Translations under genes and position numbers: made by a program
Notes under the pieces: generated by a model
Seen by the model: the letters and a program-made list of their open reading frames with translations, nothing else
Databases searched by the model: none
What the model was told of the DNA's origin: nothing
NCBI GenBank assembly: GCA_937928385.1
Contig: CALEZD010000118.1
Span: forward strand, 1 to 27,195
Length of the DNA stretch: 27,195 bases
Direction of reading: 5' to 3'
Source: an uncultured Bacteroidota bacterium
GTDB taxonomy: Bacteria; Bacteroidota; Bacteroidia; Chitinophagales; Chitinophagaceae
In this document: positions 14,154 to 22,414 of the stretch, in pieces
Numbering within the stretch: position 1 is the first letter of the stretch
How the letters are laid out: each line of letters begins with the position of its first letter

Positions 14154-14826
14154 CAATTACATGAAAATAGCCATTGCCAACAGCCAGCTATTGGTAAGAG
14201 ATTCAATAAGCAGGATGTTATCTGCTGATGCGGGTTTTGAGATATGCATCAATGCAGCCAACGGAAATGAGTTGATTAACTCATTGTCACGGGTTAGTAC
14301 ATTGCCCGACTTATGTTTGCTGGATGTGCAAATGCCGCAAATGAACGGATATGAAACCATGAATATTATCAGGCAATCCTGGCCGGGGTTGAAAGTATTG
14401 GTATTCTCCCAACTCGAAGATGATTTTGTAATAGAGAGTATGCTGAGCCTGGGCGTGAAAAGCTACCTGGGCAAGGATTGTACCATAACAGAGTTGCAGA
14501 AAGCCCTGGTCAGTGTACACGAAAAGGGATATTATCGTTCCGCACTAATGGCCCGCATTTCGGAGTCCGCCGGAAATAAGTCTTTATGTTTTGATGTACA
14601 TGAATATACTTACCTTAAATATTGCCATACCGAATTGACAGCCAAAGAAATAGCAGGCGTGATGAATGTCAGCCCGGCGGCAGTATATAGCTACCGCAAA
14701 TCTTTGTTGGAAAAACTTAAGCTCAGTACCCGGCAGGGGTTGGCCATGTTTGCACTCAAAACAGGAATAGTAGCTCCGGGTGACATAAAATTTATCAGCC
14801 ACAGCCGTCATTTACCTGCTACATAA
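14146..14826 (+). CDS. Cassette A first response regulator, receiver lacks acidic pocket
   Basis: 226 residues: receiver (about 6-125) plus LuxR/NarL-type HTH (about 155-210, ELTAKEIAGVMNVSPAAVYSYRKSLLEKL). The phospho-acceptor Asp 60 is present (LLDVQMPQMNGYET) and so is the Lys in LGKD, but the acidic pair that binds Mg2+ is replaced by Asn 12-Ser 13 (IANSQ instead of IADDH). It may be phosphorylated poorly or act without phosphorylation. ATG 14146 overlaps the kinase end; a second ATG at 14161 after the kinase stop is an alternative start. Close paralogue of the next gene. Confidence 0.92.
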   Translation: MNNNYMKIAIANSQLLVRDSISRMLSADAGFEICINAANGNELINSLSRVSTLPDLCLLDVQMPQMNGYETMNIIRQSWPGLKVLVFSQLEDDFVIESMLSLGVKSYLGKDCTITELQKALVSVHEKGYYRSALMARISESAGNKSLCFDVHEYTYLKYCHTELTAKEIAGVMNVSPAAVYSYRKSLLEKLKLSTRQGLAMFALKTGIVAPGDIKFISHSRHLPAT

Positions 14827-14932
14827 GGGTAAGGGCAACCTGTATAAGCAGGGTGTTATTATATGCCATCTATACGGTTGTTTTTAGTTCGATATTAGGC
14901 CCGGGAAAAACCTTAGTCCTTATAAATTAGTG

Positions 14933-14940
14933 TATATTTA
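14933..14940 (+). promoter_or_regulatory. Possible -7 box for the second response regulator
   Basis: TATATTTA matches TAnnTTTG at 7 of 8 positions, 45 bases before the ATG at 14986. No -33 TTG is seen. The 159-base gap after the first regulator suggests that the second regulator has its own start site. Confidence 0.3.
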
Positions 14941-14985
14941 TCGGCACACACTTAATCCAGGTTTAGCCGCCTATTCTGAATTAAT

Positions 14986-15645
14986 ATGACTGAGCAAGCT
15001 GCAATTCTGATTGCTATAGCAGATGACCATGCCGTGGTGCGGGATTCTATCAGCAACATGGTCTCAGGCGGAGGAAAATTCAAAGTGATAATAAAAGCCG
15101 GTAATGGCCGGGAGTTGATAGAACAACTGGCTAAAGCAAATCCATTGCCTGAAATATGCATACTGGATATACAAATGCCTGAGATGAACGGCTACGAAAC
15201 CATGGAGTATATCAGGCAACATTGGCCCGATCTCAAAGTACTCGCATTGTCGATGTTAGAAGATGAGTTTGCCATAATCAGGATGTTAAAGCTAGGGGCC
15301 TGCGGCTATCTTTCCAAAGCCAGCGACCTGGAAGAATTGCAAAAGGCGTTGATTTATATACATGAGCGAGGCTATTACAGTTCGGAGTTTATTGCGAGTA
15401 ATTACTTACGGTCTATAAAACACAATCATCCTGCCACTATTAATATTACTGACAGGCAGATGGAATTTCTGAAATATTGTTGTACCGAATTAAGCATGAA
15501 GGAAATAGCTGATAAAATGTCTATCAGTACCAGTACCGCCCTCAGTTACAGAAACGCCTTATGTGATAAGTTGGGATTGACTACCCGCCAGGGATTAGCT
15601 ATTTATGCTATTAAATCAGGGATAGTTTCCTTTGAAGACTTATAA
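14986..15645 (+). CDS. Cassette A second response regulator (canonical receiver)
   Basis: 219 residues: receiver with the full set IADDH, Asp 61 in ILDIQMPEMNGYET, LALSMLED and the Lys in LSK, then a LuxR/NarL-type HTH (ELSMKEIADKMSISTSTALSYRNALCDKLGL). It is a near paralogue of the upstream regulator (both share YETM..IRQ.WP.LKVL and TRQGLA), so it is likely a tandem duplicate. It retains the residues the first copy lost and may be the true phosphorylation target of the cassette A kinase. Followed by a bidirectional terminator. Confidence 0.93.
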   Translation: MTEQAAILIAIADDHAVVRDSISNMVSGGGKFKVIIKAGNGRELIEQLAKANPLPEICILDIQMPEMNGYETMEYIRQHWPDLKVLALSMLEDEFAIIRMLKLGACGYLSKASDLEELQKALIYIHERGYYSSEFIASNYLRSIKHNHPATINITDRQMEFLKYCCTELSMKEIADKMSISTSTALSYRNALCDKLGLTTRQGLAIYAIKSGIVSFEDL

Positions 15646-15668
15646 GATCTTTACCGGACTGTACTACA

Positions 15669-15705
15669 TTTAAAAAGCGGCATGAGGTTCATGCCGCTTT
15701 TTAAA
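15669..15705. terminator. Bidirectional terminator between convergent genes
   Basis: Perfect stem core GCGGCATGA (15677-15685) / TCATGCCGC (15689-15697) with a 3-base loop, extended by A5/T5 and T3/A3 runs. It ends 20 bases before the stop of the minus-strand beta-barrel gene and 24 bases after the regulator's stop, so it serves both. Confidence 0.9.
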
Positions 15706-15725
15706 ACTAAGGTCAACTTATATTA

Positions 15726-16688
15726 TTAATACCACCATGGTATTTTGTTAGTTTCCAGCCTGTACATAAACGTAATGGAGAAAGTAGAATAACCATCCAG
15801 CACGTCTTTATTTCCTCGTGGTGAGCCATAAGCGTTTTTGTATGCAGGCTCTATGTACCATGATTTATCATATACCTGTTTGGCTATAGCCGCATCTTCG
15901 GGGCTCAGGTGCCTGTCGTAGTAGTCAGGAGTAAGATAAAAGCTACTCACGTTATCCAGCCTGTCTGTAGTAGTGAAGCGGTATAACCATTCAACACCAA
16001 TATTCATATCACGGCCTATATCCCAACGTAGCCCCAGCCCTACTGGTACGCATACCTGCCACAGGTTGGTAGCTACAGCGCCTGAATTGTCTATGCCTTC
16101 ACCCTCCAGCCTGAGTTCTTTGGTTTCTACCCACTTTTTGCGGCCGGTTATGGGATCTATCAATGAAGTTTGCGGCCTGAAATGGAAACCGCCCGCTCCG
16201 AAAGCTATATAAGGCTGCATTGATTTTTGTGCCATTTTACTTTCAGAGTTAAACCTCAATGGAGATATTTCCAGCATTACGGTTCCTTCCCATACATTGG
16301 CACGGGCATCCTGGTTGCGCAGGTAACGCTGATAAGCATCCTCTTCAATAGATTTGGCTTCCTCAGCTTTAGTCAGGTTCCAGTCGTCATTTGCATACAG
16401 GGTACCATAGTTCAGGTTTAGCCTCAACGCCCAGGATGGGTGCTTGACAAAACGCATGAATATGCCACCCATAAAATGGGGCTTGCTCCAGTAGCGCTCG
16501 TTGACATAATGGTCTATGGGGCCTTGTGTACCCACATCACCCCACAGGTCGGCAAGGCCGAAGTTGACACCAACGGATACGCCCGGGTGCTCTACGTATT
16601 TCCTGGGTATGTCTGGCTGCGCAACTGCTGATACTGTAGTAGCGCTTATTCCGATTACTAATAGGCTACGGATAAAACTCTTCCGCAT
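15726..16688 (-). CDS. Outer-membrane beta-barrel protein (PorG/DUF6089-like)
   Basis: 320 residues with a signal peptide (about 1-23, AVA-Q). The mature part has alternating strand pattern: VGVNFGLADLWGDVG, WALRLNLNYGTLY, MQPYIAFGAGGFHF, VGLGLRWDIGRDMNIGVEWLYRF and the final strand STFSITFMYRLE. The start of the barrel (GVNFGLADLWGDV) resembles DUF6089/PorG-type outer-membrane proteins linked to type IX secretion, but I would not assert that role. It follows the crotonase gene by 37 bases on the same strand and may be in its transcript. Confidence 0.8.
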   Translation of the reverse strand: MRKSFIRSLLVIGISATTVSAVAQPDIPRKYVEHPGVSVGVNFGLADLWGDVGTQGPIDHYVNERYWSKPHFMGGIFMRFVKHPSWALRLNLNYGTLYANDDWNLTKAEEAKSIEEDAYQRYLRNQDARANVWEGTVMLEISPLRFNSESKMAQKSMQPYIAFGAGGFHFRPQTSLIDPITGRKKWVETKELRLEGEGIDNSGAVATNLWQVCVPVGLGLRWDIGRDMNIGVEWLYRFTTTDRLDNVSSFYLTPDYYDRHLSPEDAAIAKQVYDKSWYIEPAYKNAYGSPRGNKDVLDGYSTFSITFMYRLETNKIPWWY

Positions 16689-16725
16689 GGGCTCAATTTT
16701 TTTTGAACGATGAAGATATAAAATA

Positions 16726-17505
16726 TTATTTACCGTTAAAAGCGGCCTTCCTTTTTTCTAAAAAGGCAGAGGTTCCTTCGCGCATGTCTTCCGTGGCAAA
16801 ACATTCACCGAAACGCTCTATCTCATTAGCAAAACCGGCAGGGTCAGCCTTTGCGGCATCGTTAACACAAGATATAACTTTTGCAATAGCAATGGGAGCT
16901 TTTGCCTGAATTTTTTGCAGAATTTCCCTTGTTTTGCCCAATAATTCGGCCTGGGGAAATACATGGTTCACCAACCCAAGGGCTTTGGCATCTTCAGCAC
17001 CTATCATGTCCCCGGTCATCATCAGCTCCATGGTTTTGCCCTTGCCTATCAGCTGTGTCATGCGCTGGGTACCGCCATAGCCGGGTATCAGACCCAGGTT
17101 TACCTCGGGTTGGCCAAATTTCGCGTTTTCGGCAGCTACCCTGAAATGGCAGCTCATTGCCAGCTCGCAACCACCACCAAGTGCAAAGCCATTTACAGCG
17201 GCTATTATTGGTTTGGGGCAATTTTCTATCTTATTAAATACACCATCCTGGCCTTTCTGCGCCAATGTTTTTCCTCCTTCGGCGTCCAGCACGGTAAATT
17301 CTGATATATCGGCACCGGCTACAAATGCCTTTTCGCCTGCGCCGGTGATGATGGCTGTTTTTACGTCAGCATTGTTCATTACTTCATCTATAGCCTGAGA
17401 CAGCTCGCTGATTACGTCTTTATTCAGTGCATTCATTTTGTCAGGGCGGTTAATAGTTATAGTCATAATGCCATCCTGCAATTCAGTCAATAATGTTTGG
17501 TACAT
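16726..17505 (-). CDS. Enoyl-CoA hydratase (crotonase family)
   Basis: 259 residues with the crotonase fold signatures. The oxyanion hole segments are FVAGADISEF (60-70) and ALGGGCELAMSCHF (108-121), and the two catalytic glutamates expected in a true hydratase are Glu 114 and Glu 134 (GQPEVNLGLIPGYGGTQR). It ends FLEKRKAAF, as hydratases do. The probable reaction is hydration of trans-2-enoyl-CoA to 3-hydroxyacyl-CoA. Its start is 18 bases after the stop of the B12-binding protein gene, suggesting an operon tied to acyl-CoA metabolism. Confidence 0.92.
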   Translation of the reverse strand: MYQTLLTELQDGIMTITINRPDKMNALNKDVISELSQAIDEVMNNADVKTAIITGAGEKAFVAGADISEFTVLDAEGGKTLAQKGQDGVFNKIENCPKPIIAAVNGFALGGGCELAMSCHFRVAAENAKFGQPEVNLGLIPGYGGTQRMTQLIGKGKTMELMMTGDMIGAEDAKALGLVNHVFPQAELLGKTREILQKIQAKAPIAIAKVISCVNDAAKADPAGFANEIERFGECFATEDMREGTSAFLEKRKAAFNGK

Positions 17506-17523
17506 ATATTTATTTATTGTTAA

Positions 17524-17949
17524 TTATAATAGATCTTTCCTGTTTTCTTTCACCCAGCCGGTTATATAATCTGCTATGTCAGCAGTAGGCGCCCCGGGGG
17601 CAAAGAGTTTGCCCACACCCATTTTATTCAGTTCAGTCATATCCTCGTCGGGAATGATACCACCGCCTGTAAGCAATACATTATACAGGCCTTTTTCCTG
17701 CATCAGACGGATGACCTTTGGGAAAACGGTCATGTGCGCCCCACTCAATATGCTGATGCCTATGGCATCCACATCTTCCTGCAGGGCTGTATTCACTACC
17801 ATTTCGGCCGTTTGGCGCAGGCCTGTATATATTACCTCCATACCCGCATCGCGCAGGGCTGTGGCTATCACTTTCGCTCCGCGGTCGTGCCCGTCCAGCC
17901 CTATTTTGGCCACCAGCACACGCACCGGCCTGTTCATACGCTCACTCAT
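17524..17949 (-). CDS. Stand-alone cobalamin-binding protein (methylmalonyl-CoA mutase small domain)
   Basis: 141 residues, the length of one B12-binding domain. The base-off motif DxHxxG is intact (D19-G-H21-D-R-G24), followed by SILSGAH (64-70) and LLTGGGIIPDED, matching the C-terminal domain of methylmalonyl-CoA mutase. The catalytic TIM barrel is absent, so a separate mutase subunit must exist elsewhere. Next to a crotonase, it may belong to a propionate or short-chain acyl-CoA pathway (inference). First gene of the run B12 protein-crotonase-beta-barrel. Confidence 0.9.
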   Translation of the reverse strand: MSERMNRPVRVLVAKIGLDGHDRGAKVIATALRDAGMEVIYTGLRQTAEMVVNTALQEDVDAIGISILSGAHMTVFPKVIRLMQEKGLYNVLLTGGGIIPDEDMTELNKMGVGKLFAPGAPTADIADYITGWVKENRKDLL

Positions 17950-17969
17950 TGTATTTAAAAAAATGCCCG

Positions 17970-17999
17970 TAAAAGTAATAATTTATAGTCCGATACCAA
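17970..17999 (-). promoter_or_regulatory. Promoter of the B12 protein-crotonase operon
   Basis: On the minus strand TACTTTTA (plus 17970-17977, 7 of 8 to TAnnTTTG) has TTG (plus 17997-17999) exactly 19 bases upstream. The leader would be about 15-17 bases. It lies face to face with the plus-strand box at 18007. Confidence 0.45.
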
Positions 18000-18006
18000 C
18001 ATGTAT

Positions 18007-18014
18007 TATATTTG
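18007..18014 (+). promoter_or_regulatory. Promoter -7 box of the small beta-barrel gene
   Basis: TATATTTG is a perfect TAnnTTTG box 24 bases before the ATG at 18039. It overlaps an in-frame upstream TTG (18012), which argues that translation begins at 18039. The -33 position holds TTTA rather than TTTG. Confidence 0.55.
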
Positions 18015-18038
18015 CGTCATAATCCAAAGCATTCACTT

Positions 18039-18698
18039 ATGAAGTTACTTAAAAGCCTGGCCCTTATGCTGGCCCTCGTATTATCATTCAATACTTACAG
18101 CCAAAGCTTTTACATACAACCCTGGATAGGCGCCGGTATAACCAGCACTAATGAATCCTGGTGGACTAATGGCCATGCTATTCATGCTACTACAGGCGGC
18201 GTGAAACTAGGATATTCATTCTCCCGTATTCGCCTCGGCATTGGAGTAGGCTTGCTCAATACCGGATTTGGGATGAAAGGCCTGATATTCGAGTCTCAGT
18301 ACAATCCTCAAACAGGATATGCGATGGAGACTGTTGATGTAAGGCTCAGATACAGCGAACTTTTTGTGCCGGTAACCTTCGGAGTGAAAATTCTTGACGC
18401 CGGCAAATTCACCATCCTGCCGGAAATAGGCCTCGCGCCTATCTATACGGTGCGCTACAGTGGTAAGCAGATAAGCCAAACCACCGGGAAAGAGGTCAGA
18501 ACTGTCGTGACAACTCTGAATGAAAGATTCTCACTGCTGGGGCTGGGAGCCGTAAATATTACCTACAACCTGCATCCCAAACTGGGTATAGTGCTGACAC
18601 CAACCTATTACCGGATGCTGAATGACATAACGAACTTGTCTGCTACCCCCAACAGGTATGCCATCACAGCAAATGTCGGTGTGGTATTGACACTGTAG
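18039..18698 (+). CDS. Small outer-membrane beta-barrel protein
   Basis: 219 residues. Signal peptide about 1-21 (SFNTYSQ), then amphipathic strands throughout: FYIQPWIGAGI, GVKLGYSFSRIRLGIGVGLL, RYSELFVPVTFGVKI, FTILPEIGLAPIYTVRYSG, FSLLGLGAVNITYNLHPKLGIVLTPTYYRML and the final strand ITANVGVVLTL. It looks like the PorT/OMP_b-brl family of 8-10 strand barrels, whose roles vary. The gene ends four bases before the convergent metallo-beta-lactamase-fold gene, with no hairpin terminator between them. Confidence 0.8.
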   Translation: MKLLKSLALMLALVLSFNTYSQSFYIQPWIGAGITSTNESWWTNGHAIHATTGGVKLGYSFSRIRLGIGVGLLNTGFGMKGLIFESQYNPQTGYAMETVDVRLRYSELFVPVTFGVKILDAGKFTILPEIGLAPIYTVRYSGKQISQTTGKEVRTVVTTLNERFSLLGLGAVNITYNLHPKLGIVLTPTYYRMLNDITNLSATPNRYAITANVGVVLTL

Positions 18699-18702
18699 GA
18701 TT

Positions 18703-20202
18703 TTAATTAAATACCTCCAGCACCTTTTTAGAGCCCTTCAGCAGTTTGCTGTCCGATTCAGGTTTTACCTGGTCGAATTCGACAACGTGCGGAGCTTTTT
18801 CCAACGGCCAGCTCTGCATTATCTGCTTTACATTTATCTTATTGGCTTCAATAAATTCCATCAGGCCCTTTTCTTTTTTGTCTGTCTTACGGCCTTCTTT
18901 CAGATCCCAGGTTTTCACCAGGTCGCTTTCTATCAACATCTTCTCCTGCGGAATGTAGGATATGATATACTCATCGGTATGGTTCGATTGTTTATTCAGC
19001 AGGTAGAGTTGTATTATCCGGTCGCCGGCGCGTATCTCCTGTTTGTTCAGTATTACAAACTGGAATTTGGGTGTGATGAATTTCTTCACGCGTACGTCTT
19101 TAGAAAACAGGTGCCTGTTAACAGCTATGTCCTGGAAGTAAGAGCGGTTGCCTTCTGTGGTCACAATCGTTACACCTTCTTCCATGAAGGGGCGTACGCC
19201 ACCCATCAGGTCTGGGTGCAGGTGCGATACCACCAGGTATTTTATCTCCTTGCCGGGGTAGGCACGTTTGATGTTGTCCAGCAGGGTATAACCTGCTTCG
19301 GGATTGCCCGGCGGTTCAAACACTACCAGGTAATCCTTCATGTCTGCGATGACACTTTTATGGTTCCATTTGGGCAACAGCACCAGGTATAGCCATTCGC
19401 CAATATTTTTCTGAGACAGCCGCACAGTACCATATTCTACACGGGGCAATATTTCTTTCAGTTCTAAATTCAGGTCATAAATGATATTGCTGTCTCTTTT
19501 GATGATTACCTTACTAGGTACCTGGTAACCATCCTGTATATCATATTTGCTGAAGAATATGCTGCGGTAATAGTCCCCGTTCACTACATCGTACATAGGT
19601 TGGTCTATTCTTTCCAGGAAGTAGGTATTGGCATTGATATACAGGAAATACGCATCGCCCGATGCGTTGTTGTGCCTGATGATATGATAATTGTCGGTAG
19701 TGCTGATAAAACTGTTGCGGGATGCATCCTGCAGCAGCACCTGTAGCAGCAGGTTGGGCGAAAATACCAGTGACTTATACAGGTACCTGTCTTTGTCTTT
19801 ATCGGTCAGTTTCAGTTCTTCACCGGCTTCTTTTATGTTGATATGTTCTTCGTCAATATCATAAAAAGAGGCAATAATGTCTTCGCCCGTACGGCTGAAA
19901 CTGTCTTTCCTTACCAGTTTGCCGCCACCATCGCCCAACTCAATATCACCACTCATCATAAATGCCCTGGCCGAGCCGGGCTTATTGCTCATACCTTCAT
20001 AATTGTATGTGCCTTTGATGTGCATTTTTACATCGCCTACACTGTTATTGTAGTTCAGTTCGCCATATACATCATTCAATAATGTATGCGCACGTTCTAT
20101 ATTATTAGTAACAGCTACATTAGGTTGAGCCGACAGGCTGCCTGCAACAATTGTCAGAACAGCAGATAAGGTAAAATATTCCCTGAAAAATCCCTTGAAC
20201 AT
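18703..20202 (-). CDS. Exported metallo-beta-lactamase-fold protein with altered metal motif
   Basis: 499 residues with a signal peptide (about 1-25, LSA-Q). An N-terminal region of about 260 residues precedes the MBL fold, which begins near 275 (LPKWNHKSVIADMKDYLVVFEPPGN). The metal motif reads H327-L-H329-P-D331-L332 (SHLHPDLMGG) rather than HxHxDH: the second-site His is Leu. His 408 (NHTDEY) and Asp 427 (ESDLV) are in the positions of later ligands. It may bind one metal or have a changed chemistry. Substrate unknown. Confidence 0.85.
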   Translation of the reverse strand: MFKGFFREYFTLSAVLTIVAGSLSAQPNVAVTNNIERAHTLLNDVYGELNYNNSVGDVKMHIKGTYNYEGMSNKPGSARAFMMSGDIELGDGGGKLVRKDSFSRTGEDIIASFYDIDEEHINIKEAGEELKLTDKDKDRYLYKSLVFSPNLLLQVLLQDASRNSFISTTDNYHIIRHNNASGDAYFLYINANTYFLERIDQPMYDVVNGDYYRSIFFSKYDIQDGYQVPSKVIIKRDSNIIYDLNLELKEILPRVEYGTVRLSQKNIGEWLYLVLLPKWNHKSVIADMKDYLVVFEPPGNPEAGYTLLDNIKRAYPGKEIKYLVVSHLHPDLMGGVRPFMEEGVTIVTTEGNRSYFQDIAVNRHLFSKDVRVKKFITPKFQFVILNKQEIRAGDRIIQLYLLNKQSNHTDEYIISYIPQEKMLIESDLVKTWDLKEGRKTDKKEKGLMEFIEANKINVKQIMQSWPLEKAPHVVEFDQVKPESDSKLLKGSKKVLEVFN

Positions 20203-20205
20203 CGT

Positions 20206-20236
20206 TAAAGATAAGAAAGTGGTAACATTGCGGCAA
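20206..20236 (-). promoter_or_regulatory. Promoter of the MBL-fold gene
   Basis: Minus-strand TATCTTTA (plus 20206-20213, 7 of 8) with TTG (plus 20234-20236) 20 bases upstream. The box lies only three bases from the ATG at 20202, which would leave little or no leader; a later start codon is possible. Confidence 0.35.
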
Positions 20237-20337
20237 CATACCGGCTCTTAAGCTGTTGTGAATTTTCGCCTGAAAAAACTATTGCTGCGTATTGCATTGA
20301 AAATCAAAATTATCGGATATAATGCTGCTATGTAATA

Positions 20338-20985
20338 TTAGTACAAGTCTACAATATTGTTCCTGATAGCATATATCACCAATCCTATCCTCGACTTTAC
20401 GTCCAGTTTGCCAAACAGCCTGTCGCGGTAGCCGTCTACCGTCCTTTCGGACACACCCATTGTATTGGCCATTTCTTTATACGTCATCTCTGTACAGGCC
20501 ATTTTCAGGAATTCAACTTCAGCGGAAGAAAGCATGATGGTATTCACATCCTGCAGGCTGTTGAGTATATCGCTTGTTATCAGTTCTGAGTGGTAAAAGC
20601 CCTGCTCCTTAATCCGTTTCAGTGCTTCTACCAGCACATCAGGTTCAATGTCTTTCAGCAGGTAGCCGTTGGCACCGTAGCGCAGCATCCTGATAATATT
20701 ATCTTCGTCATCGTACATCGAAAGGGCGAGCATCTTTATTTTAGGAAAATGCCTTTTGATGTACTTAGCAGTGTCGTAACCGTTCATCTCAGGCATATTG
20801 ATGTCTATAATGCATATATCGGGTTTTCCCTCTGCTGCATGTATTTTATCAATAAGCTCCTGCCCGTTGGCAGCGTCAAACAGCACTGCTATATGCCTGT
20901 AAGGTTTAAGGATAGAAATAAGCCCTCGCCTGAACATAGTATGGTCATCAGCAAGCGCTACCGTTATTTTTTCAGTTTTGTTCAT
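20338..20985 (-). CDS. Cassette B response regulator
   Basis: 215 residues: canonical receiver with LADDH, Asp 61 in IIDINMPEMNGYDT, LALSMYDDE and the Lys in LLKD, then a LuxR/NarL-type HTH (EMTYKEMANTMGVSERTVDGYRDRLFGKL). It overlaps the kinase gene by 4 bases (ATGA), so the two are translated together. It is homologous to both cassette A regulators but less like either than they are like each other. The 135 bases beyond its stop, up to the MBL gene, show no clear terminator. Confidence 0.95.
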   Translation of the reverse strand: MNKTEKITVALADDHTMFRRGLISILKPYRHIAVLFDAANGQELIDKIHAAEGKPDICIIDINMPEMNGYDTAKYIKRHFPKIKMLALSMYDDEDNIIRMLRYGANGYLLKDIEPDVLVEALKRIKEQGFYHSELITSDILNSLQDVNTIMLSSAEVEFLKMACTEMTYKEMANTMGVSERTVDGYRDRLFGKLDVKSRIGLVIYAIRNNIVDLY

Positions 20986-21770
20986 TTTGTCACAAAGGGT
21001 ATATTCAATATTACGGTTGTCCCTTTATTCAGTTCAGATGTAATGTGTACAGCGCCGTCAAGCAGCCTGGCACGTTCCTCTATATTCATCATACCTACTC
21101 CTCTTTCCGGTTTCGATTGTGTAGTGTCAAAACCTCTGCCATTGTCTTCAATCCGCACTTCCAGCATAGTGGGGCAGTATTGCAAAGTAACGGATAATGC
21201 TGCGGGTTGTCCGTGTTTCACCGCATTTGCCACACTCTCCTGTATAATACGAAACAAGATCAATTCCCTGTCTTCGCCCAGGCTTTGCGCCTGTCCCGAT
21301 TGGGTAAAATTACATTTTATCCTGTGTGCCGCAACTATCCTGTCCAGGTCTTTTTCAATGCTTTCTTTCAGCCCCCTGCGCAGCACATAGGTGCCGTTCA
21401 TCAGATGGCTCATGCTGCGTACGTCGCGTATGGCATCGCGCATCGTTCCGGCAGCTTCATTGGCCATAGCGCGCTGATCATCATCAGCAGCGCCGGCAGC
21501 CAGCATGTGCAGCTGCAGCTTTACTGCACCCAGCATCTGTGCAATGTTATCGTGCATCTCCGCCGACATGTTTTTCAGTGTCTGCTCCTGTACCTCCAGG
21601 CGGCTCTGCATCAGTTGGGTGGCAAACCTGTGCTCCATTTCCTGTTTTTCCAGGTGGTGATGGTATTGTTTTTTCTTTTGCAGTGCTATATACAGTATAG
21701 TGAATACCGCAAAGAGGGTAAACAATAATGTACCGAATACCAGCACTAATATGGATGTAGTTTCCGTCAA
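20982..21770 (-). CDS. Cassette B histidine kinase (HisKA_3/NarL type)
   Basis: 262 residues: one N-terminal TM (about 7-30), a coiled-coil linker, HisKA_3 with phospho-acceptor His 73 (SAEMHDNIAQMLGAVKLQL), and HATPase motifs ESVANAVKHG, EDNGRGFD and GVGMMNIEERARLL. Same plan, same His position and similar length as the cassette A kinase at 13377. No sensor domain. It overlaps the 7-TM gene upstream by 4 bases and the regulator downstream by 4 bases. Confidence 0.95.
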   Translation of the reverse strand: MTETTSILVLVFGTLLFTLFAVFTILYIALQKKKQYHHHLEKQEMEHRFATQLMQSRLEVQEQTLKNMSAEMHDNIAQMLGAVKLQLHMLAAGAADDDQRAMANEAAGTMRDAIRDVRSMSHLMNGTYVLRRGLKESIEKDLDRIVAAHRIKCNFTQSGQAQSLGEDRELILFRIIQESVANAVKHGQPAALSVTLQYCPTMLEVRIEDNGRGFDTTQSKPERGVGMMNIEERARLLDGAVHITSELNKGTTVILNIPFVTK

Positions 21771-22414
21771 CGGGGCAGCAGTTTCCTGTAAAATAAGAAT
21801 ACTAAGCCAAATCCTGTATAGGTGATGATGTTAATAGCCCACATCATGTAGAGTATATAATAAATATTAGCAGAGACAACACCTGGCATTGATAAACTGG
21901 CCAGCCATCTAAAAAATGTAAAGCTCCAAAAGAGTAATAACAGGCATGAAATCCAAAAATCAGGTGTTGTGAAATGCTTTGTTATGTGCTTTGTATTTAA
22001 AAAATCATAGAAGTAGCACAATGTCATAGATATGACGAACAGAGCTTCAATGATTATGAAGTAAGAATTAAGTGAAGTAGTTGGTTGCTGAATAAATAAT
22101 GAATTCACTATTGATATCAACAACCCTGTCACCCCAATGGCGTAACCAATACCTTTTGGTTTAAAAAAACTAATTATTTGGTTGTAATATGCTGATAGTA
22201 TTAACAACTGTATAGGGTTGTATATGTGATACACAATCACGTTATACTCTCCGTTTAAATACAGAAAAAAAGAAACCCCTTCTGATACTGTCGTTACCAG
22301 CATGTATAAGCGAAAAAAATTAGCAGTAGCATCGTTTTTAGTTCCTTTATTAAGGGTCAACATTGACACTACGGCTAACAACGCTAAATATACTGTTACC
22401 AGTGACGACCACAT
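21767..22414 (-). CDS. Cassette B 7-TM membrane protein, putative sensor
   Basis: 215 residues, about seven hydrophobic segments. Homologous to the cassette A protein: VSEGVSFF (TM2), VYHIYNPIQLLILSAYY (TM3), GLLISIVNSLF (TM4), NSYFIIIEAL (TM5), FW....LLFWSFTFFRW (TM6) and WAINIITYTGFGLVFLFY (TM7). Its ATG shares one base with the stop of the small protein gene (TAATG), so the two are coupled. GC is again low (19 of 60 by hand at 22021-22080). No enzyme motif seen. Confidence 0.85.
   Translation of the reverse strand: MWSSLVTVYLALLAVVSMLTLNKGTKNDATANFFRLYMLVTTVSEGVSFFLYLNGEYNVIVYHIYNPIQLLILSAYYNQIISFFKPKGIGYAIGVTGLLISIVNSLFIQQPTTSLNSYFIIIEALFVISMTLCYFYDFLNTKHITKHFTTPDFWISCLLLLFWSFTFFRWLASLSMPGVVSANIYYILYMMWAINIITYTGFGLVFLFYRKLLPR

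Noticed and set aside
12228..14826. agr-type quorum-sensing locus
   Set aside because: The gene layout is similar, but the 7-TM protein shows no AgrB-like His/Cys protease signature and the small protein (119-166 residues) is too large and structured for a typical peptide precursor.
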